A program made the position numbers and the translations under genes. A model generated the notes under the pieces. It saw nothing but the letters and a program-made list of their open reading frames with translations. It did no database searches and had not been told where the DNA came from. Shown here one piece after another: positions 7,676-13,700 of a DNA stretch of 14,151 nt. The DNA comes from an uncultured Oscillospiraceae bacterium (GTDB taxonomy: Bacteria; Bacillota; Clostridia; Oscillospirales; Oscillospiraceae), in the NCBI GenBank assembly GCA_900759385.1, contig CAAEUZ010000019.1, positions 1-14,151 of the forward strand, read 5' to 3'. Position 1 is the stretch's first letter, and the number at the start of each line of letters is the position of its first letter.

Positions 7676-9112
7676 ATGAAACGCATTGCATGCGCCTTTT
7701 TCCTCATCTTCATACTCGCCGCAGGCGTCCTGGTGACGGGCACGGCCCTGCTGGCCTCTCAGGCGGACGATTACTGCGCAGCCGGCGAGATCACCGTCGG
7801 CGAGAGGGCCGACAGCAGCGGGGTGAGCGTCCAGTTAACCTCGGAGCTTGCGCACCACCTGACCTGGGACCTGCTGTACGACCCCGCATCCGGCGCCAGC
7901 ACGGCCTCCGCCGGCTGGTCTCTGCCCTTTGTAAACCTGTATACGTACAACATGCCGGCTTACATCGGGCTGCGCACGGTGAGCGACTATCAGATAAGCT
8001 GGAGCAGCATTACCACGCCGGACTTCGACGCACCCCTGATTGCCGGGATATACTCCACCTTCCTCGCAGACAGCGCGCTCAGCGGCGAGACCTCGATATC
8101 CTATCCCCTCTCGCAGTTCACCAGCTACCTGCCCGTCACGGCCGAGACGAGGCTGATAAACGGCCTGGACACCGCCGCGCTGGAGGAACTTTTCCGCATC
8201 CCCGTGCCGGACTGGATGACGGTGCGCGCGGTCCTGAGTCACAACAGCAACCCGTTGTACGACACCAACTACTTCTCCGTCTACGACGAGACTGACGGCG
8301 CCCTGTCCTTTGACAGCGACAGCGTGTTCGCCCCGGACGGCTGGATGTACTTTGTCTTCGACGTGCGCCGTGAGGGGACACGTGAACTCCTTGACGGCTC
8401 GCAGCTCCCCGGCGGCAACTGGGGCGTCTGGCGCATGAGGTGCACGCCGCAGACGGACACCTCATCCCCCGGCTGGTGGAACGAAAGCTTTGAAGTCCGG
8501 TGCGACCTCTCCACGGTGGAGAACGTCTTCCCCCTGGGCCAGGACGGCTGGGACGGCGCAGAGCTGGAGCTGAGCCACGACGGCAAATACGTCCTGCTCT
8601 TCACATACGAGGGCGAGGACTCATACCTCACCACGATAGACGCCGTCACGGGTGAGCAAAAGCAGCGCATGCTGCTCACTTCCGGCGCAGACTCATATCT
8701 GCCGACAGACATATATCAGGACGAGGACTGGGCGGTGTTCGACTACTATCAAACCCTCGTCTGCGCGCTGTACGAGGACGGCCGCTATACCCCCGTCTTC
8801 ACCGCAGAAGCGGGCCTGCCCACGGCCCCTGAGTGGATGGACATGGACCTGGAACGCTTCACCTACGAGTGGTCGCTGGACGACTGCGCCTTCGACGGCA
8901 GGTACCTCTATACGATGCACAAGGTTGTATATAACCCGGAACGCACCGCGGGCACCGATGGCTCCGAGTACTACTATGTACTGTCCATCCACGGCGAAAA
9001 CGGCACGCTCTACACCGAATGGCTGCACACGCCGCTGGATGTCTACTACTACGATTACAACGTAAATACCACCGCAAAACTGCGCCTACCCGAGCCAGCG
9101 GAAGCCGCATAA
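7676..9112 (+). CDS. Array protein 7: membrane-anchored, beta-propeller-like protein, type B, last gene of the array
   Basis: 478 residues. ATG 7676 follows the TAG of gene 6 with no gap. MKRIACAFFLIFILAAGVLV is the anchor and nearly repeats the start of protein 3. The opening AAGEITVGERADSSGVSV matches the family. DGSQLPGGNWGVWRMRC is followed by TPQTDTSSPGWWNE (PGWW near residue 265), almost the same arrangement as in protein 5. Then come DLSTVENVFPLGQDGWDGA, LSHDGKYVLLFT and YLTTIDAVTGEQKQRMLL. The C terminus has TEWLHTPLDVYYYDYN. It uses somewhat more AAC and TAC codons and is less GC-rich by eye than gene 5. It is followed by a cluster of inverted repeats ending in a terminator-like hairpin, which supports its being the last gene of the operon. 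Confidence 0.87.
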   Translation: MKRIACAFFLIFILAAGVLVTGTALLASQADDYCAAGEITVGERADSSGVSVQLTSELAHHLTWDLLYDPASGASTASAGWSLPFVNLYTYNMPAYIGLRTVSDYQISWSSITTPDFDAPLIAGIYSTFLADSALSGETSISYPLSQFTSYLPVTAETRLINGLDTAALEELFRIPVPDWMTVRAVLSHNSNPLYDTNYFSVYDETDGALSFDSDSVFAPDGWMYFVFDVRREGTRELLDGSQLPGGNWGVWRMRCTPQTDTSSPGWWNESFEVRCDLSTVENVFPLGQDGWDGAELELSHDGKYVLLFTYEGEDSYLTTIDAVTGEQKQRMLLTSGADSYLPTDIYQDEDWAVFDYYQTLVCALYEDGRYTPVFTAEAGLPTAPEWMDMDLERFTYEWSLDDCAFDGRYLYTMHKVVYNPERTAGTDGSEYYYVLSIHGENGTLYTEWLHTPLDVYYYDYNVNTTAKLRLPEPAEAA

Positions 9113-9130
9113 CACGCAGTTGCAAAGCAG

Positions 9131-9175
9131 GAGGGGCATGGTATACCACCCCTCCCCCAGCCGGCTCACGCCGGC
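9131..9175. repeat. Two consecutive inverted repeats after the array
   Basis: The first pairs GAGGGG (9131-9136) with CCCCTC (9149-9154) around the palindrome TGGTATACCA (9139-9148). The second is GCCGGC TCAC GCCGGC (9160-9175). With the adjoining terminator hairpin they make three stem-loops in about 75 bases. The arrangement resembles repetitive palindromic intergenic elements of gut Clostridia (from memory, not checked). Confidence 0.6.
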
Positions 9176-9176
9176 A

Positions 9177-9205
9177 GCCCCCTCTTAGAGGGGGCATTTG
9201 TTTTT
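9177..9205 (+). terminator. Probable intrinsic terminator of the array operon
   Basis: GCCCCCTC (9177-9184) pairs perfectly with GAGGGGGC (9188-9195) around a TTA loop, and ATTTGTTTTT follows. The strong GC stem plus T-rich tail, 65 bases after the last array stop codon, fits an intrinsic terminator reading rightward. Confidence 0.72.
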
Positions 9206-9604
9206 AAGGGGAGAAAACCAAAGCAGTATCCGGCGCCGCAAAAATAGTCAACGCAAGATAATCACCAACGTATGTATGCAATACTCCCCACCAAAGCCCA
9301 AGCGGCACAGCCACCAAAGAGCGTCCGGCGGCCCAAGCCGCCGCAGCAACACCCCGCAGAACGAACCCGCCCACGCGAGACTAAGGACCTGAACAACCGC
9401 GTCCGGCCAGACAATCCAGCCCAACGCGGGCCTCAGGGCCCAGACAACCCGCACCCGGCAGCGGCGAGCCGCGCAAGCGGCTCAAACTGCGGTCGGCGAT
9501 GCACAATTACGTATCCTGCTTAGGGATGACCACGTAAAAAGTTTCCGCCAACAAAAGGTTCCACCGCACCCAGCGCCGACAAAAAAGCGGCTTTTCTTTG
9601 GAGT
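9206..9604. other. Non-coding intergenic stretch without a supported gene
   Basis: No frame here has a ribosome binding site plus a protein-like translation; the frames give Pro/Arg-rich or low-complexity peptides. The first 100 or so bases are AT-richer, the middle is GC-rich with hairpins, and the right part is a purine/pyrimidine-skewed tail leading to the inverted repeat at 9605. A small AAAAG CGG CTTTT hairpin lies near 9584-9597. Confidence 0.55.
9326..9483. ncRNA. Possible structured RNA: cluster of perfect short hairpins
   Basis: Four paired elements occur in 158 bases: CGGCGGC CCAA GCCGCCG (9326-9343); CCGCGT (9397-9402) with ACGCGG (9424-9429); GGGCC TCAG GGCCC (9428-9441), which overlaps the previous one and so would be an alternative; and GAGCCGC GCAA GCGGCTC (9466-9483). 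The last has a GNRA-type loop if read on the + strand, which weakly favours that strand. A near-repeat CCAGACAAYCC occurs at 9407-9417 and 9440-9450. No promoter is evident and I cannot assign it to a known RNA class. GC-rich DNA forms chance hairpins, so confidence is low. Confidence 0.3.
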
Positions 9605-9646
9605 CTGAGGGATTTCTTTTGGCCAAGACCAAAAGAAACCCCTCAG
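9605..9646 (-). terminator. Long inverted repeat, probable terminator of the deacetylase gene
   Basis: CTGAGGGATTTCTTTTGG (9605-9622) and CCAAAAGAAACCCCTCAG (9629-9646) form an 18-pair stem with a 6-base loop. The single non-Watson-Crick position is a G-U pair in minus-strand RNA but an A-C mismatch in plus-strand RNA, so the minus strand is favoured. It begins 5 bases after the deacetylase stop codon. A T6 tract follows further on (minus strand, near 9583-9588) rather than directly after the stem, so it may be a transcript-end stabiliser or a repeated element instead of a simple terminator. Confidence 0.55.
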
Positions 9647-9659
9647 GAACCTCAGGAAC
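9642..9659. repeat. 9-base tandem repeat spanning the deacetylase stop codon
   Basis: CTCAGGAAC occurs twice in a row (9642-9650 and 9651-9659). The TGA stop of the minus-strand deacetylase (9652-9654) lies inside the right-hand copy, and the left-hand copy overlaps the end of the inverted-repeat stem. Confidence 0.6.
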
Positions 9660-10494
9660 CCCATCCGGCAAAGAACTCCTCGCTCCCCACCCCCGCCGGG
9701 CGGTTAAACCGTCCCAGCCTCATGAGCTCGGCCCCCGCGCCGGATAGCCTGTTCACCCGCTCCTCGCAGGTGAAGGCGACGGTGTAGCCGCGCTGCGCCA
9801 GCACCTGCATGGCCTCACCGCAGGCAAAGCCGAAGGGGAAGGCAAACACGGTTGGCCTCACGCCCGTTGCCCGCTCTATTGACGCCTCGACCTGGGCCAG
9901 GTCCGCGTCCAGCGCGCGGAAATATTCCGCCTCGTCCTCGCCGGGGTTGATCATGCAGCCGCGGCGCGCGCCGGCGGCGTTGTGCATCGCCTGCGTGTGC
10001 GAGGCGATCTCCACACGGCCCGAGGCGGAGATTTCGCCGATTGCGTCCCAGCTCATATAGGCGTAGGCCGCGTTGGTGTCGCCGCTGGCCGTATACCCGT
10101 CGGCGTATTGGCCCACCACGGCGACCACCGCGCACATGCCGTACTCCTCCAGCAGCGGCAGGGCATAGGTGCGGAAACTCTCCTGCGCGTCGTCAAAGGT
10201 GATCATCACCGGCTTCTCCGGCAGCCGCGCCTCACCGCGCGACCAGGCGGTGAGCTGCGCCGCGCTTACAGACGTGTACCCCGCATCGCGCAGGTATTCA
10301 AGGTCCGCCTCCAGCGTCGCCGGGGTGATCACATAGTCGCCCGAGCGCGCCGGGTCGGCGCTGATGTGATGGTACATGACGATGGGGAGGCCAACCCGCT
10401 CGTCCTCTGCCCCCGCCCGGGCCGGGGCCGTGAGCGCGGCCAGAGCCAGGACGTAGGCGCAGAATATTAAAAACGCAGCCCATTTGGTTCTCAT
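9652..10494 (-). CDS. Secreted polysaccharide deacetylase (NodB / carbohydrate esterase 4 family)
   Basis: 280 residues. The family removes acetyl groups from N-acetyl sugars of peptidoglycan or other surface glycans with a bound metal ion. MRTKWAAFLIFCAYVLALAA and the following TAPARAGA form a signal peptide. The segment IVMYHHIS (38-45) is typical of this group. The catalytic motifs are visible: TFDD at 99-102 (D101 likely base, D102 likely metal ligand), SHTQAMH at 165-171 (H166 and H171 metal ligands, with the H-T-x-x-M-H spacing of the IcaB/PgaB-like branch) and FAFPFG at 217-222. TFDDA replaces the usual TFDDG. The frame extends upstream to 10578, but that part covers a GC hairpin and spoils the signal peptide, so 10494 is preferred although no clear ribosome binding site precedes it. 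It is transcribed divergently from the surface-protein gene. The exact substrate cannot be told; IcaB-like naming would be premature. Confidence 0.9.
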   Translation of the reverse strand: MRTKWAAFLIFCAYVLALAALTAPARAGAEDERVGLPIVMYHHISADPARSGDYVITPATLEADLEYLRDAGYTSVSAAQLTAWSRGEARLPEKPVMITFDDAQESFRTYALPLLEEYGMCAVVAVVGQYADGYTASGDTNAAYAYMSWDAIGEISASGRVEIASHTQAMHNAAGARRGCMINPGEDEAEYFRALDADLAQVEASIERATGVRPTVFAFPFGFACGEAMQVLAQRGYTVAFTCEERVNRLSGAGAELMRLGRFNRPAGVGSEEFFAGWGS

Positions 10495-10529
10495 GTGAGC
10501 AGTATTCCGCACAGGCCGGAAAATATGTA

Positions 10530-10553
10530 CGCCCCGGACACATGCCCGGGGCG
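10530..10553. promoter_or_regulatory. Perfect GC hairpin in the leader of the deacetylase gene
   Basis: CGCCCCGG (10530-10537) and CCGGGGCG (10546-10553) pair perfectly around an 8-base loop. It lies 36 bases upstream of the preferred deacetylase start and would be in its 5' untranslated RNA. No T tract follows on the minus strand. On the plus strand CTGGTTTT follows, which would be a weak terminator with no gene before it. Role unknown; attenuation or transcript protection are possible. Confidence 0.4.
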
Positions 10554-10630
10554 CTGGTTTTAATAATGTTTGCATCATAATATGTTCCAGCCAATTATTA
10601 TTTACATTTCCATTACTGACAGATTTAGTC

Positions 10631-10659
10631 TTGACAGCTGTTAGACATAATAGTAGTAT
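10631..10659 (+). promoter_or_regulatory. Probable vegetative promoter of the SLH surface-protein gene
   Basis: A perfect -35 box TTGACA (10631-10636) is followed after 17 bases by TAGTAT (10654-10659), four of six matches to TATAAT. Transcription would start near 10666 and give a leader of about 85 bases. The surrounding DNA is AT-rich compared with the rest of the window. Confidence 0.65.
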
Positions 10660-10675
10660 TGTCTATGATACCATC

Positions 10676-10695
10676 AAAGGCAGATATCTGCCTTT
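10676..10695. repeat. 20-base perfect palindrome in the surface-protein leader
   Basis: AAAGGCAGATATCTGCCTTT is its own reverse complement. It lies downstream of the predicted start of transcription, so it would be an RNA hairpin in the leader. Its A-rich left arm and U-rich right end also look like a weak terminator. As DNA it could be a dimeric repressor site. Confidence 0.7.
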
Positions 10696-10696
10696 G

Positions 10697-10714
10697 TCGT
10701 TACGTACGTAACGA
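10697..10714. repeat. 18-base perfect palindrome in the surface-protein leader
   Basis: TCGTTACGTACGTAACGA is its own reverse complement and begins one base after the neighbouring 20-base palindrome. It ends just before AAAGGAG (10714-10720), a ribosome-binding-like sequence with no start codon at useful distance. Confidence 0.7.
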
Positions 10715-10736
10715 AAGGAGAATCGAAAAAATAACG

Positions 10737-10742
10737 AGGAGG
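10737..10742 (+). promoter_or_regulatory. Ribosome binding site of the SLH surface-protein gene
   Basis: AGGAGG lies 8 bases before ATG 10751, which begins a textbook signal peptide. This fixes the start. Confidence 0.85.
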
Positions 10743-10750
10743 AAACAACA

Positions 10751-13700
10751 ATGAAGAAAAAATTGTTGTCAGTATTAATGGTACTGTGCCTGATACTGGC
10801 AATGGCTCCCGCCGCGTTTGCGGAGGGAGACGCTATTCAAGTCACAGACTTGGATAGTCTCAAAAACGCATTAAACGCAGAAGAAGGGTCTGTTGTTCAG
10901 GTCAGCGGCGATATCGTGTTGGACGACGCAGTTACCTTTACCAACCCGATCACGCTTGAACTGACGGAGACGGCCAATATCACTTATTCAAGTGACACTA
11001 ACTCCCAGCTTTATTTAATAACTCTGCAGGGCGGTTCCACCCTTAAAATGGCATCCGGCTCTCAGGTCACGATGAATGGCGATGCATCCACGCAGAACGC
11101 AAGCCGTGATTGGCGCGCTGTTTACTCTAACGGAAACCTGACTGTGGCTCAGTTTGAAGGCTCGATCACTGTAAACAACGCCAGAGGCAGGGCCCTGTAC
11201 GCCAATAATGACCTGACGTTTACCGCTCCCATGGCTGGTACCATCACTATGAATAATCAGAATGGTGATAACAGGTATTTGTATGGTATCGTATCCTACG
11301 CAGGTGATGTTGTATTTGAGCAGGGAATTACCAGCAATGGCAGCGTGACCGTTAATTTCGGCGGCGGCAATAATGGATACGGAATTGCTGCTCAAAGCGG
11401 TAATGTCACCATAAACGGCGATATGGCAGGTACAGTTAATGTGCAGCTTGGCACTTCGCACGCAGGCGTGGGCATCTATGCTGCACAAAATGTCACCATT
11501 GACAGTATCTCCGGCAATGTCTATGCCCGTGGCGGCTCCGGCAGCGGCTATGCTATTCGCGCTGAATCCGGCGACGTAGCTATCGGCAGTATTTCCGGTA
11601 CTGTAACCGGTGACTGCTACAATGAGATAATGGAAAACTCCCAGAGCGGTGCATCCGCCATATATGCCGGCGGCAGCGTCTATGGCAGCAAAACCGGCGA
11701 TACGGTTGACCCGATTCAGCTCTCCGGCACTCTTTCGAGCACCGTCGGCAGGAATGAAGCTTACACTGTCAATGCTGATGGGGATATTTACATTAATATA
11801 ACTGGCAACGGAACCATTAAGGCTCAGTCCTCTTATGGCGCAAGCTTTGGTGACTTGGCCGACAGCTATGAACCCATGACTAACAACTGGGGCGGCGCCG
11901 CTGCCGGTGCCATCGCTAACGGAACAATAAATATCACCGGCAAATCCGATAACATTGTGGTCACATCGGCAGCTGCAGACGGCACTCCTGTTGATTCCGG
12001 TTTGCTGATTGAAACCGGCAGCAAGGAAGATATAACTGCTGTTAGCAATTTCCTTTATAGCCTTCAGAGAAACGATGACGACGCTAAGGAGCTGTACTCT
12101 CAGCTCACTTACGAGCAGAAAGACATGATAGACGAGTCCTTCGATGACATTATCGACGACCTCGTCACGGTCACTGTCGATTCCTACGCCGCTCTCGTTG
12201 AAGCGCTTGAAAATGCCCAGGATGGTGCAGTCATCAAACTCGGCGCTAACATTACCCTAGAGGCCGCCGGACTGCCAGGCACGGCTATTTCCGGCAAGGA
12301 TATTACCATTGACGGCAACAGTTATGAAATCCAATTTAATTTTGCCAACGGTGTATCCTCACACGGTGTATTTGGCAACGATGTCAACGCTCTCGGAAGT
12401 GGTACTAACCTGACGGTTACGAATCTCATCATAACCAACACAAGCGGCTCACCTCAGGGCTGGGCATCCATTGTAGGTTATAATGCCTATAATGCAAGCG
12501 TGACTTACATCGGATGCACATTCAACAATCTATATTCTGCTATTTACGTTAACCCGGTTACCACCTCTGGTTCTGATGGTGTCAGCATAGAAATAAGTGA
12601 CAGCGAATACAATAATACCCTTTATGGCTACTCCATCGACGATACCGACGCCGCTGTGCTTCCCGACATCACATTTGATAATAACACTGGCAGTTTCACA
12701 CAGAACATGGTGTATGCCCAGGTGAACGGGGAAACTAAGATATTTTCTAACCTTCAGGACGCTGTCGCTGCGGCGGACAATGGTTCCACCATCACTCTCG
12801 CCCCCGGTACTTATGACTTTGGTGATGACAACGGCATAGTCCTCAACAAGAAGCTCACCATCCAGGGCTCCGGGGCGGACACCGTCATAAAGGGCACCGG
12901 TACCGCTGACTACGGCAACGGCCTGTTCACCTTTACCGGCGGCAGCGAGGGCAGCGTGCTCAAGGATCTGACCATTAATTACACCGCCACCGGCGCACAG
13001 CGCGCCGCCGTATACTTTAACGATGGCTTCACCGGCGGCAGCGCAGACAACGTGACGAAGATTCAGAATGTCGATTTTGTCGGCGGCAGCCTCGATAATG
13101 AAAAGGCATTTGGCATTACCTCTTCTTACATTACCGGCGGTTACATTGAAGTCAGCGGCTGCAGCTTCAAGAACTTCGCCTATGGCATGTACTTCAACCG
13201 GGTTCATGACCTAACTATCGAGGGCAACACCATCGATGGCACCAGGTATAACGCCATAAACATCGCCGGCGACGGTGATGAGTGCAGCAACATTGTCATC
13301 AGGGACAACACCCTCACCAATATCTCCTACGCCAACTATGACAGCGACATCTATTCCAGCGGCATCAATATCGGCCTGGCCGTCAGCGACGTGAACATTG
13401 AGTCTAACGACATCACAATGCTCAACGGCAAAGAGCCGATAAACATCGTAGTTGCCGAAGACAACACCAGCAAGGTTACCGTCACCTACACTGTGAACGG
13501 CTCTGACTATGTCGTCATCGTCGCCGACGTGGAAGACGGCAAGGCCACCTACACCGAGCCCGCCGACCCCGCCGCGCCTCAGGGCTACAAGTTTGACGGC
13601 TGGGCTTACACTGGCGCCGTCTCCGTCAGCGGGAACACGGTAACGCTCACTGTCGGCGACACCTACGAGTACACCTTTGCCGCCAAATTCTCTGCCATAG

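Noticed and set aside
9248..9454. Minus-strand 68-codon hydrophobic, Trp-rich frame
   Set aside because: GTG start without a ribosome binding site, and it reads through the hairpin stems; the composition is explained by the GC-rich DNA.
9198..9523. Small plus-strand frames (9198-9392 and 9272-9523)
   Set aside because: No ribosome binding site at useful distance and Arg/Pro/Gln-rich translations without protein-like pattern; they overlap the hairpin-rich block.
9482..9664. Minus-strand 60-codon frame through the inverted repeat
   Set aside because: Its start overlaps the end of the deacetylase gene and the peptide is made largely from the inverted repeat (FFWSWPKEI), as expected of a translated repeat.
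10495..10578. 28-residue N-terminal extension of the deacetylase
   Set aside because: It would place a basic, non-hydrophobic stretch before a good signal peptide and would translate a perfect GC hairpin; no ribosome binding site precedes 10578 either.
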